This document shows positions 25,228 through 34,236 of a stretch of DNA of 64,000 nucleotides, piece after piece; the stretch's first letter is position 1, and each line of letters opens with the position of its first letter. This DNA is from Haloplanus sp. (GTDB lineage: Archaea; Halobacteriota; Halobacteria; Halobacteriales; Haloferacaceae). The notes beneath the pieces are model-generated. The model saw only the letters and a list, made by a program, of their open reading frames with translations. It did no database searches and had not been told where the DNA came from. The translations under genes were made by a program, and so were the position numbers. The DNA lies in contig NZ_JAQCNJ010000025.1 of assembly GCF_028275055.1 (NCBI RefSeq), positions 1 to 64,000 on the forward strand. Reading direction: 5' to 3'.

Positions 25228-26604
25228 TCACCGCTCGACGACGCGGAACTCCGTCTCCGGGGCCATGCGCGCGGTCATGCCGGCGATCATCGGCGTGTCG
25301 TCGGCGTCGTCGCCGGGCCAAGCGAGGTGGTACTCGCGGCCGATGGCCGCAAGCGCCAGTTTCGCCTCCATCAGCGCGAACTGGCGGCCGATACAGCGGC
25401 GGGGGCCGCCACCGAAGGGCGCGTACGCGAAGTCGGGGATGCGCTGGCGGAGGTCGCCGTCCCACCGCCCCGGGCGGAACGTCTCGGGGTCGTCGTAGAA
25501 CCGCGGGTCGCGGTGGACCTGATCGACCGTGAGCCACGTCGGCGACCCCTCGGGGACCCGGTGGCCGTCGACGGTCACGTCGGTCGTCGTCTCGCGGGGG
25601 ATGGTGTACACCGGTGGGTAGAGGCGAAGCGCCTCGGTGACGATCCGTTCGGTCACGGCGAGGGCGTCAAGATCGTCGATCCCCACCGAATCGAGGGCGT
25701 CGACCTCGCCGTGGAAGCGGTCCCGCACGTCGGGGTGGGTCGCCAGCTCGTAGAACGCGAAGGCGATGGCGGTCGAGGTGGTGTCGTGGCCCGCGAAGAT
25801 CATCGTCACCACCTGGTCGCGGATGCGGTCGTCGCTCAGGGCGTCGCTCTCGACGCCGGCCTCGCGGAGGCCGACGAGCAGGGAGAGGAGGTCGTCGGCC
25901 GCGGTCGGGTCGGCCGGCGGGTCGCTGGCCTTCTCGTCGAGCAGTTCCGTAGCGACCCGCTGGAGCCGTCGCTTGCCACGTTTGAATCGCCAGCGCGCGG
26001 GCGTCGGGACCCACTGGGGAAGCGGGTACGACGTGGGGGCGAACCAGTGTTGGAGCCGGTCGGCCGCCGTCCGGACCTCCTCGTCGCCGTCGACCTCGAG
26101 TTCGCGACCGAACAGGGTCGCAAAGAGCACGTCGAGGCTCAACTGGCTCGTCTCGTGGGTGAGGTCGATCCGGGTGCCCGGCTCCCAGCGGCGACTCCGG
26201 CGGCGGATCACCTCGACCATGCCGTCGGCGTAGTCGGCGAGGCTGTCGCGGGTGAACAGCGGTTGGAGGGTCTCCCGCTGTCGCCGCCACGTCTCCCCCT
26301 CGACGGCGACGAGGCCACCCTCGAACGCGATGCGGAAGTCGTCCGATTTACGGAAGTTCTCGCGGTCGTTCAACAGGACGCGTTCGAAGTGGTCCGGGTG
26401 GCCCAGATGGTAGACGTCGCCGGGGCCGAGGAGTTTGATCCGGACGAAATCGCGGTCGGCCATCGCTCGGTCGCGGAAGCCGAACACGTCGCGCATCGAT
26501 CCGACGGTGTGGAGGAGGGGGTGCCCGACGGTGTCGGGGTACGGCGGGAGCGGCGGGGCGGTGTCCGTCGTCGTCGCTCGCCCGGCGGTCGTCTCGTCCG
26601 ACAT
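25228..26604 (-). CDS. Cytochrome P450
   Basis: Heme-thiolate monooxygenase of 458 residues, soluble type. The oxygen-activating I-helix motif is AGHDTTS (about 270-276), the K-helix ExxR is TEALRLYPP (about 327), and the heme-binding loop is FGGGPRRCIGRQFA with Cys near 403. It is closest in style to the bacterial/archaeal fatty-acid or carotenoid hydroxylase groups (CYP102/CYP174-like), but the substrate is not determinable. No dedicated ferredoxin or reductase is adjacent. Confidence 0.95.
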   Translation of the reverse strand: MSDETTAGRATTTDTAPPLPPYPDTVGHPLLHTVGSMRDVFGFRDRAMADRDFVRIKLLGPGDVYHLGHPDHFERVLLNDRENFRKSDDFRIAFEGGLVAVEGETWRRQRETLQPLFTRDSLADYADGMVEVIRRRSRRWEPGTRIDLTHETSQLSLDVLFATLFGRELEVDGDEEVRTAADRLQHWFAPTSYPLPQWVPTPARWRFKRGKRRLQRVATELLDEKASDPPADPTAADDLLSLLVGLREAGVESDALSDDRIRDQVVTMIFAGHDTTSTAIAFAFYELATHPDVRDRFHGEVDALDSVGIDDLDALAVTERIVTEALRLYPPVYTIPRETTTDVTVDGHRVPEGSPTWLTVDQVHRDPRFYDDPETFRPGRWDGDLRQRIPDFAYAPFGGGPRRCIGRQFALMEAKLALAAIGREYHLAWPGDDADDTPMIAGMTARMAPETEFRVVER

Positions 26605-26713
26605 ACGTGCCCCATACCGACTCGGACGCTTATAATCCCGGGAGGCGGCGTCCCGTCGCCCGAATGGGCCGGAACCTCAAACTCTTAGTGGCTCCGGTGG
26701 GTCGCACCGGCCA

Positions 26714-28555
26714 ATGACCGAGGGCGACCAACCCGACCCGGAGGAGACGGTGCGCGAGGCGGTCGAAAGCTCCCGGAGCGGCGCACCGGCGGTCGGCGAG
26801 GTCGTCCGCGACCGGTTCTCGACGGACGAGGTGTTTCAGCGCATCGTCGCCGCCGCCGACGAGGAGATTACCGCCGGCCCCCGAGAACTGTTTTTCTCCG
26901 GGTTGGCAGCCGGGTTCGCGATCACCATCACGTTCCTGCTGTACGCGTCGCTGACGTCGGCGACCGACGGCCACCCGATCCTCGGGGCGATGCTGTACCC
27001 ACTCGGGTTCATCTACATCATCATCGGCGGCTACCAACTGTACACGGAGAACACGCTCCCGCCGGTGGCGCTGACGCTCGAACGCCTCGTGAGCGTCCCG
27101 GCGCTGTTACGCAACTGGATCGTCGTCCTCCTCGGGAACTTCGCGGGCGGGACCGTCGGGGCCGCCGCGCTGGCGTGGGGTGGGATCTTCTCGGCCGAGA
27201 CGGCAGCGACGGCGGTCGACCTCGGCCGAAAGGGCGTCGAGACCGCACCCGGGACGCTGTTCGCCAAGGCGGCGTTCGCCGGCCTGATCGTCGCCGGTGT
27301 CGTCTGGGTCGAGTACGCCGCCCGCGACACCATCTCCCGGATCGTCGTGGTGTATCTCGCCTTCCTCTCCGTGCCCCTCGGGAACTTGTTCCACATCGTC
27401 GTCTCGTACACCGAGATGGTGTATCTCGTGTTCGTCGACGACCTCTCGGTGGTCGTCGGCCTGACCGAGTTCGCCATCCCCGTGTTGCTCGGCAACACCG
27501 TCGGGGGGGTCGTGTTGGTGACGGTCGTCAACTACTTCCAGACGACGGAACACCGCCTCGAATCCGCACGGTTCGAGGGTGCGAAACGACAGCTTTCGTC
27601 CCGGGAGTGGCTGTTCGGCAGCCTCGCCGGCCGATCGTACGTCCCCCTCGTCAACACGGGCGACCGGACGGCGGACGAGAACGGCCCGTACCGGATCGTC
27701 GTCCCCATCTCGAACCCCCGGACAGAGACGCGGCTGATCGAACTCGCCTGTCTCATCGCCGGCGAACGCGAGAAGGCCGTCGTCCACCCCGTCCACGTCG
27801 TTCAGGTCCCGGGTCGGCGGGCAGGCGGGTACGGCTCCGGCCAGCACAGGCGCATCATCGACGAGTCCGACAGCAAACTCGGGGACATCCGGGCGCGCAT
27901 CGAGGGCCACGGCGTCGAGTCCGAAACCTCGACCATCGTCTCGCACCGCTCGTTCGAGGAGATATTCGACGTCGCCGAGCGCGAAAACGCCGACCTCCTG
28001 ATGATCGGCTGGGACGACGACCGGTCGTGGACCGCGGGGCGGGGCGGGCGGTCGCTGACCGATCTGGGCGGCGAACCGCCGTGTGACTTCCTCGCGCTCC
28101 GGGATCGGGACCTCGATACGTCCCGGTTGCTCCTCCCGACGATCGACTCGCCGGACTGTGGGCTCGGGGCCGAAGTCGCGCGGGCATTGACCACGACGAC
28201 CGACGCGGAGAGTACGCTCCTCCACGTCGTCGACGGCCCGGACGACCGAACGGCCGGCGAGGAGTTCCTGAAGCGGTGGGCGACGGACTACGGCCTCGAC
28301 GACGCCGAACTGGTCGTCGACGACTCCGGGGACGTCGAATCGTCCATCGCGAGGGGGGCGACCGACCACTCGCTGGTCGTCATCGGCGCGGTCGAGCGGG
28401 GGCTGTTCACCCGTCTGGTGGCCGACTCGCTCCGCCTCGACGTGGTCGACGAACTCGACTGCTCGGTGCTGCTCACCGAGCGGCCGGGACACCGGAGCCT
28501 CCGTGAACGGCTGTTCGGGCGGCGGACGGAGCCCCGGGAGCCGACCGACCGGTAG
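26714..28555 (+). CDS. FNT-family formate/nitrite channel fused to tandem Usp-like domains
   Basis: The 613-residue protein has an N-terminal half (about 1-320) with six hydrophobic segments matching the formate/nitrite transporter fold (ELFFSGLAAGFAITITFLLY, GYQLYTENTLPPVALTL, LLRNWIVVLLGNFAGGTVGA, IPVLLGNTVGGVVLV). A soluble C-terminal half of two universal-stress-like domains follows (PYRIVVPISNPRTETRLIEL and SRLLLPTIDSPDCGLGAEVA up to CSVLLTERPG). The soluble half may gate or stabilise the channel in response to nucleotide. The substrate could be formate, nitrite or hydrosulfide; FNT members cannot be told apart confidently here. A membrane protein and a broken cation exchanger follow. 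Confidence 0.9.
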   Translation: MTEGDQPDPEETVREAVESSRSGAPAVGEVVRDRFSTDEVFQRIVAAADEEITAGPRELFFSGLAAGFAITITFLLYASLTSATDGHPILGAMLYPLGFIYIIIGGYQLYTENTLPPVALTLERLVSVPALLRNWIVVLLGNFAGGTVGAAALAWGGIFSAETAATAVDLGRKGVETAPGTLFAKAAFAGLIVAGVVWVEYAARDTISRIVVVYLAFLSVPLGNLFHIVVSYTEMVYLVFVDDLSVVVGLTEFAIPVLLGNTVGGVVLVTVVNYFQTTEHRLESARFEGAKRQLSSREWLFGSLAGRSYVPLVNTGDRTADENGPYRIVVPISNPRTETRLIELACLIAGEREKAVVHPVHVVQVPGRRAGGYGSGQHRRIIDESDSKLGDIRARIEGHGVESETSTIVSHRSFEEIFDVAERENADLLMIGWDDDRSWTAGRGGRSLTDLGGEPPCDFLALRDRDLDTSRLLLPTIDSPDCGLGAEVARALTTTTDAESTLLHVVDGPDDRTAGEEFLKRWATDYGLDDAELVVDDSGDVESSIARGATDHSLVVIGAVERGLFTRLVADSLRLDVVDELDCSVLLTERPGHRSLRERLFGRRTEPREPTDR

Positions 28556-28612
28556 CCGGCCGCCGCTCGCGTCGAACGTTTATAACGATCGGTCGAGACG
28601 GTGGGATCGAAA

Positions 28613-29716
28613 ATGGAGTACAACGCCACGTCGCTCTGGGTGAGTCGGGTCGTCGAGTGGGCGCGCGAGTACGTCGGCCACCCGCTCGTCGCCGGGCTAG
28701 GCACGATGGGGTGGATCCCGGTCGTCGCGACGGTCGTCGCGGTCGATCCCGCGGAGGCGTCGACGGCGTTTCTGGTCGGACAGGCGCTCGCCTGTCTGAT
28801 GGTGGTGAGCGCGCCGTTCGACGTGTGGTACTACGACGAGCGGCTACTCCCCAAGTTCTTCGACGACATCGAGCGGATCACCGCCGAGTCGGACCGGTCG
28901 GCGCTCGACGCACTCGCGACACGGTACGACACCTACTACTCGCGGTACTGGTGGGTGAGCACGCTCGTGTGGGTCGTCCTCGTCCTCCTCGTGTTCGTCG
29001 TCGGGCAAGGCTACTTCCGGTCACAGGGGATCACGACCACGGTCGAGCGCGGGGCGTATCTCGCCTTCTTCTGTTACTGGCTCCTGTTCGCGGGTCTCCG
29101 GGCCCACGGGGGCTTGCTCACCGTCCTCGTGATCCGGGCGTTTTCCGAGCGGATCTCCCTCGACATCGACCCGCTCCACCCGGACGGGCTCGGCGGCCTC
29201 AGCACCGTCGGCACGTTCGCCATCCGGATGACGCTCATCATCTCGCTCGGCTCGCTCGCGCTCCCGCTTTCGTTCCAGATCGCCTCCCATATCGCGTACG
29301 CCGAGATCGTCTACGCCGGGGTCGCCCTGTTCGTCCTCCTGGTCGCGCTCAATTTCCTTTATCCAACGTACAAAGTGAACCGGCAGGCACAGGAGCTCCA
29401 CGAGCGAATGCTCGACACCCAGCGCGAGCGGATCCGGCGACTCGAAGACAGGCTCGCGCTCCTCCATCAGGGAGCCGAAAGCGAGACGCTCCCAGTGACG
29501 GACCTGCCCGACCAAGGCCTGCCGGACGACCCGCTCGCGAAGACGGACGACGAACTGCTGGAACTGGAGATACGTCGCGCACGCCGCGAGTTCGAGGATT
29601 ACCAGAACGTCCAGCTCTACCCCCTCTCGATCGGCATCGTCACCCGGCTCATCAGTTCGATCCTGCTCCCGATCTTTTTCATCGTGTTCGAACTGTTCAT
29701 CACCGGGTCGCTGTGA
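28613..29716 (+). CDS. Multi-pass membrane protein with coiled-coil insert, unknown function
   Basis: About 367 residues, starting at ATG 28613 (MEYNATSLWVSR), about 30 bases after a TATA-like CGTTTATAACG. Hydrophobic segments occur near residues 25-65, 115-140, 150-175, 200-250 and at the C-terminus (LISSILLPIFFIVFELFIT). A charged helical stretch (VNRQAQELHERMLDTQRERI) suggests a coiled coil between the last two membrane helices. No family is recognised. It directly follows the FNT-Usp gene on the same strand. Confidence 0.7.
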   Translation: MEYNATSLWVSRVVEWAREYVGHPLVAGLGTMGWIPVVATVVAVDPAEASTAFLVGQALACLMVVSAPFDVWYYDERLLPKFFDDIERITAESDRSALDALATRYDTYYSRYWWVSTLVWVVLVLLVFVVGQGYFRSQGITTTVERGAYLAFFCYWLLFAGLRAHGGLLTVLVIRAFSERISLDIDPLHPDGLGGLSTVGTFAIRMTLIISLGSLALPLSFQIASHIAYAEIVYAGVALFVLLVALNFLYPTYKVNRQAQELHERMLDTQRERIRRLEDRLALLHQGAESETLPVTDLPDQGLPDDPLAKTDDELLELEIRRARREFEDYQNVQLYPLSIGIVTRLISSILLPIFFIVFELFITGSL

Positions 29717-29719
29717 CGA

Positions 29720-30788
29720 TCAGAGCCCGCGGACGAGGTCGAGACGGCCGACGGTTTCGAGGGCCATCCAGCCCAGAAAGAGGGCGTACAACCCGAGGAG
29801 GGCGTACGCCTCGGCGACCGAGAGTTCGAGTCGGTGCGGGTGAAGACGATGAACACGAGCGTCGCGGCGGCGAGAAACCCCATCATCGGGACGGCGACGA
29901 GGAAGTCGATGGTGGCCGACCCCGCGAGCAGGACGCCGACAGGGATGGCGACGAGGAGGTTGAACGTGTTGCTCCCGAGGACGTTCGTGAGGCTGGTCAC
30001 GTCCTCGTCGTCGCGGGCGGCGCGGACGCTGACGAGGGCGTCGGGGAGGCTGGTCGCGGCGGCGATGACGGTCACGCCCCAGAGGAAGGCAGGGGTACCG
30101 AAGTACGCGCCAAGCCAAGCGCGGCGCTGACGATGCCTTCGACGCCGACGGAGATGAGCCCGAGCGCGAGGGCGAGGGTCGCCCACTCCCGACGGACGTC
30201 GATGTCACCCGGCGGCGGGGAGACGTAGTCGCGGGTGTCCTGATACTGGAGGAAGACGTAGATGCCGTAGGTGAGCAGGGGGACGAGCACGAGCGCCGGC
30301 GTGAGGATCGCCGCCTCGTTGGTGCCGCCGGGGACGTACGTCGCGCCGAGCGCGAACGTGATGAAGAGGACGAGGACGCTGATGATGTAGAACTGCGCGT
30401 CCTTGTGGACCACGTCGCGGGTGGCTCCGAGCTCCTCGCTCACGAGCGCCGACACGGCGGGAATCACGAGCAGATTGAAGATCGCACTCCCGACGATCGC
30501 ACCGACGCCGAGCGAGAACTCACCGTGGAGGAGCGTGCTGATGACGACGGAACTGAGTTCCGGGAAGCTCGAGCCGATGGCGACGACGACGGCTCCGTGG
30601 ACCGCCGCAGGCAGGCCGTACCGTCGGCTGAGTCGGCCGGCTGAGCGTTCGAGTCGGGTGCTCCCCGCCCAAATAACCGCCGTCGAAACGACCGCGAGTC
30701 CGAGCAACGCGAGAGAACCGAGCACGACGGAGGCGTCTCGGGCCGACGACAAAGGCGTGTCCCCACGGTCACCGGTCGAACCACACAC
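29720..30788 (-). pseudogene. Na+/Ca2+ exchanger-family protein, two frameshifts
   Basis: The N-terminal part (30788 down to about 30115) has the first alpha-repeat GSSFPELSSVVISTLLHGE. The second repeat, VIAAATSLPDALVSVRAARDDE with VLGSNTFNLLVAIPVGVLL, is in a different frame, and the C-terminal helix (SVAEAYALLGLYALFLGW, ending VRGL) in a third. Each change corresponds to loss of one base, near 30115 and near 29825. All membrane helices and both acidic alpha-repeats are otherwise present, so it is either recently inactivated or mis-assembled. The start (GTG 30788) is uncertain. Confidence 0.8.
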
Positions 30789-31058
30789 GCCGGCGGTCGG
30801 TGAGGCGGGCGTGTCCGACCGGTGGCTCTACGCGTGTGGACTCACGTCGATATGGCTGTCCGACGCCTCGCCGATGGGCTCCGTGCCGTCGAACTCGGCG
30901 ACGGTCCGGCGGCGCTTGTCCGTCTCGCGGCCGCCATCGCCGGCACGTTCTTGCTGGGACGATCACCGGCTGCCGGCCCGGCGTCCGGGTCGTTGAGGGT
31001 GGTAGACGCGTCGGCGCCGGGGAGACAAAGGAACGAACCGGCTCACCGGGACGGTGGC

Positions 31059-32072
31059 TCAGGGGGTGACGACGAGTTTCCCGAGCGTCTCGCGGTCGCG
31101 CATCGCCGCGAAGGCGTCGGCCGTCTCGTCGAGGGGGTAAGCCCGGTCGATCCGAGGATCAAGGTCGCCGTCGGCGACGAGGCCGACGAGTCGTTCCAAG
31201 TCGGCTTGGGTCCCCATCGTGCTGCCGATAACGCGTTTGTGTGTCCGAAACAGGTGTCCGATGTCGAGTTCCGAGGTGGGACCGGCGGTTCGTCCGCAGA
31301 CGACCATCCGACCGCCTCGGCGTAGTACGTCGAGGCCGAGGCCGGTGTACGCCCCGCCGAGGTGGTTGATGACCGCATCGGGCGTCCCCACCTCCCTGAC
31401 CGCGTCGCGGAGGTGGTCGGGGTCGGTTCCCTCGATGGTGTGGTCCGCACCGAGGTCGGTGAGGGATTCGAGTTTCGACGCCGCCGACGAGGTGCCGATG
31501 GAGCGGACACCCATCACGTCGGCGAGTTGGACGGCCGCAACACCGACGCCGCCGGTCGCTCCCGGAACGAAAAGAAGGTCGCCGGGTTCGAGCGCCGCCC
31601 GGCGGAGCATGTGGTAGGCTGTCAGGTACGCCGTCGGAAGCGCCGCGGCTGTCGTCGTTGCTACCCCGTCGGGAAGGTGGATGAGTCGGTCGGCCTCGAC
31701 GCGGGCGTCCTCCGCGAGACCGCCGTGGTACAGCGCGTACGACGCACAGAGGTTCTCCGGCCCTTCCCGACAGAAGCGACAGGAGCCACAGGTCAGGTTC
31801 GGACAGAGCACGACCCGATCGCCGGACTCGACGCCGGTCACACCGTCGCCAACGGCGTCGACGACGCCAGCCACGTCGAGACCGGAGACGAAAGGGAGGT
31901 CCGTCGGGTCGATCATCGCGGACGCCCCGTCGAGAATCCAGAGGTCGTGGTGGTTGATCGAGCACGCGTCGACGTCGATCCGGGCCTCACCCGGACCGGG
32001 CGACGGTGTCTGTTGCTTGACGATGGCTACCCCGTCCGGTCCGGTCAGGTCGGTGAAAGCTGCGGCGCGCAT
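31059..32072 (-). CDS. Zinc-type alcohol dehydrogenase / quinone oxidoreductase (MDR family)
   Basis: A 337-residue medium-chain dehydrogenase. It has the GroES-like N-terminal domain with catalytic-zinc region SINHHDLWILDG, structural zinc cysteines CPNLTCGSCRFCREGPENLC, and the Rossmann motif VPGATGGVGVAAVQLA. The start is ATG 32072 (MRAAAFTDLTG), where similarity begins; a nine-codon upstream extension exists. Substrate unknown. It is an isolated gene divergent from eif1A. Confidence 0.92.
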   Translation of the reverse strand: MRAAAFTDLTGPDGVAIVKQQTPSPGPGEARIDVDACSINHHDLWILDGASAMIDPTDLPFVSGLDVAGVVDAVGDGVTGVESGDRVVLCPNLTCGSCRFCREGPENLCASYALYHGGLAEDARVEADRLIHLPDGVATTTAAALPTAYLTAYHMLRRAALEPGDLLFVPGATGGVGVAAVQLADVMGVRSIGTSSAASKLESLTDLGADHTIEGTDPDHLRDAVREVGTPDAVINHLGGAYTGLGLDVLRRGGRMVVCGRTAGPTSELDIGHLFRTHKRVIGSTMGTQADLERLVGLVADGDLDPRIDRAYPLDETADAFAAMRDRETLGKLVVTP

Positions 32073-32175
32073 CAGCCCCCGTTTTCTCGGGATCGGCAAA
32101 GGTTTCGCGATGTCACGTGAGACACGATAACGAGCGTCTCCGATGACTTAACCGTCCCCACGGCGTAGCGTTTGT

Positions 32176-32460
32176 ATGAGCGAAGAAAGCGGGCGACGGG
32201 ACCTCCGGATGCCCGACGACGACGAGTTGTTCGCGGTCGTAACAGAGCACAACGGTGGAAATCACGTCCGTGTCCGGTGTGAGGACGGCGAGAACCGGAT
32301 GGGGCGTATTCCCGGCCGGATGAAATACCGGACCTGGATCAACGAGGGCGACGTCGTTCTCGTCGAGCCGTGGTCGTGGCAGGACGAGAAGGCAAACATC
32401 GAGTGGCGCTACTCCGGGCAGGACGCCGACCAACTCCGCCGTGAGGGCCACATCGACTGA
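32176..32460 (+). CDS. eif1A: Translation initiation factor aIF1A
   Basis: A 94-residue OB-fold factor that binds the A site of the small ribosomal subunit during initiation. The core is [20 protein letters not shown] followed by [26 protein letters not shown]. The size and N-terminal acidic lead are standard. It has its own promoter region; aIF1A in haloarchaea is often a single gene, as here. Confidence 0.97.
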   Translation: MSEESGRRDLRMPDDDELFAVVTEHNGGNHVRVRCEDGENRMGRIPGRMKYRTWINEGDVVLVEPWSWQDEKANIEWRYSGQDADQLRREGHID

Positions 32461-32608
32461 GCGCCACGCCGGGGACGGACGGGGCGAGATGGACCGGGAC
32501 GCCGGCCGAACGCACGACGGCTGTGGCGGGGGCGTCTCCGTCCCGAACGGGCCGTCGTAAGCCACGGGCCACCAAACGGTTTTGTGCGCGCGGGGTGTCG
32601 GCCGATGT

Positions 32609-34216
32609 ATGGATTCGACCCCTGATATCGACCGGTTCGACTCGCGTCGGTCCACGGTGTATGCACAAAACGGCGTGGTCGCAACCAGTCAGCCACTCGC
32701 CGCCGAGGCGGGCGTCACGATGCTACGTGAGGGCGGCAACGCCTTTGACGCCGCGGTGACCACGGCGGCCGCGCTGAACGTTGTCGAACCGATGAGCACC
32801 GGCATCGGCGGCGATGTGTTCGCGCTCTACCACACCGCAGACGGCGACGTCGGCGCGTTCCGTAGCTGTGGTGGCGCACCCGCCGAGGCGACGCGAGACG
32901 CCGTTCGAGAGCGCGTCGGCGGCGACGCGTCGGCGGCGATGCCGTCGGCCGGTCCGTTGTCGGTCACGGTCCCCGGAACCGTCCGCGGCTGGGAGCGACT
33001 GCTTGAGGACCACGGCCGCCGGTCGCTGGCCGCGGCGCTCGATCCGGCCATCGAGTACGCCACGGAGGGGTTTCCGGTGAGCGAGGTGATCGCCGAGATG
33101 TGGACGGTCGCCGAGGCGTTGTTCGACGAGGCCGACGCCAGAGAGGAGTACCTGCTCGACGGGCGGTCGCCCGAGGTGGGCGAGATGATGCGGCTCCCGG
33201 ATCTGGGATCGACGTTCCGGACGCTGGCCGAGGCGGGGGCCGACGCGTTCTACGAGGGGCCACTCGCCGACCGTATCGCGAGCGCGGTTCGCGAGCGTGG
33301 GGGGCTGCTCGCGGCCGACGACCTCGCCGGCTTCGAACCGGAGTACGTCGACCCGGTCTCGACGACGTACCGTGGGGCGGAGGTGTACGAACTCCCGCCG
33401 AACAATCAGGGACTGATCGCACTCGAGGCCCTCAACATCGCCGAGACGGTCGACGCCGGCTCCTACGCCTACGACTCGGTCGAACGCGTCCACTACTTTG
33501 TCGAGTCGCTCAAACGTGCCTTCCACGATGGCCACCACTACATCACCGATCCCGAGTTCGAGGCGGTGCCGGCGCTGGGATCGAAGTCGTACGCGGCGGA
33601 TCGGGCGACCACGGTCGGACAACGCGCGGGGAGCGTTTCCGTCGGCGGCCCGGGAGCGCCGCCCGAGGACGGCGACACGGTGCTTCTGACCGTCGCCGAT
33701 GAGGCGGGCAACGTGGTGTCGTTGATCAACTCCATCTTCGGGCAGTTCGGGAGCGGCGTGGTCGTCCCCGGGACGGGGATCACCCTCCAGAATCGCGGGA
33801 GTTCGTTCTCGCTCGACCCGGAGCACCCGAACCGACTCGAACCCGGCAAGCGGCCGTTTCACACCCTGATCCCGGGGCTCGTTCGCTTCGACCGCGACGA
33901 CTGGGCGGCCTTCGGCGTGATGGGCGGGTCGATGCAACCACAGGGACATCTCCAGGTGCTTGCGAATCTGCTCGACTACGACATGCCGTTGCAGGCCGCG
34001 ATGGACGCGCCGCGGTGGCGTTACTTCGAGAACGGATCGCTCGCCGTCGAGGACCGGTTTCCGGAGGGTATCCTTCCGAAACTCACGCGCCGAGGCCACG
34101 ACGTGACGGTTCGACCCCCGACGGCGTTTGGCGGCGGCCAGATCACGCGGCTGTCCGGTGGCGTCATCTCGGGGGCGACCGAACCCCGGAAGGACGGGGT
34201 CGCGACGGGGTTCTAA
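32609..34216 (+). CDS. ggt: Gamma-glutamyltransferase
   Basis: Ntn-type hydrolase that cleaves gamma-glutamyl bonds after self-cleavage into two subunits. The start chosen is ATG 32609 (MDSTPDIDRFDS), giving 535 residues. The N-terminal signature NAFDAAVTTAAALNVVEPMSTGIGGD is clear. The nucleophile is Thr357 in EDGDTVLLTVAD, where processing is expected, followed by GSGVVVPGTGITLQNRG. No signal peptide is seen, so it is cytoplasmic. Haloarchaea use gamma-glutamylcysteine as a thiol, so this may be part of its turnover; that is inference. Confidence 0.94.
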   Translation: MDSTPDIDRFDSRRSTVYAQNGVVATSQPLAAEAGVTMLREGGNAFDAAVTTAAALNVVEPMSTGIGGDVFALYHTADGDVGAFRSCGGAPAEATRDAVRERVGGDASAAMPSAGPLSVTVPGTVRGWERLLEDHGRRSLAAALDPAIEYATEGFPVSEVIAEMWTVAEALFDEADAREEYLLDGRSPEVGEMMRLPDLGSTFRTLAEAGADAFYEGPLADRIASAVRERGGLLAADDLAGFEPEYVDPVSTTYRGAEVYELPPNNQGLIALEALNIAETVDAGSYAYDSVERVHYFVESLKRAFHDGHHYITDPEFEAVPALGSKSYAADRATTVGQRAGSVSVGGPGAPPEDGDTVLLTVADEAGNVVSLINSIFGQFGSGVVVPGTGITLQNRGSSFSLDPEHPNRLEPGKRPFHTLIPGLVRFDRDDWAAFGVMGGSMQPQGHLQVLANLLDYDMPLQAAMDAPRWRYFENGSLAVEDRFPEGILPKLTRRGHDVTVRPPTAFGGGQITRLSGGVISGATEPRKDGVATGF

Positions 34217-34236
34217 CCCGACAGCTCTCGGGGGTA

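Noticed and set aside
30822..31325. Plus-strand frame starting in the gap after the exchanger
   Set aside because: Its second half is antisense to the alcohol dehydrogenase and the first half has no similarity or promoter.
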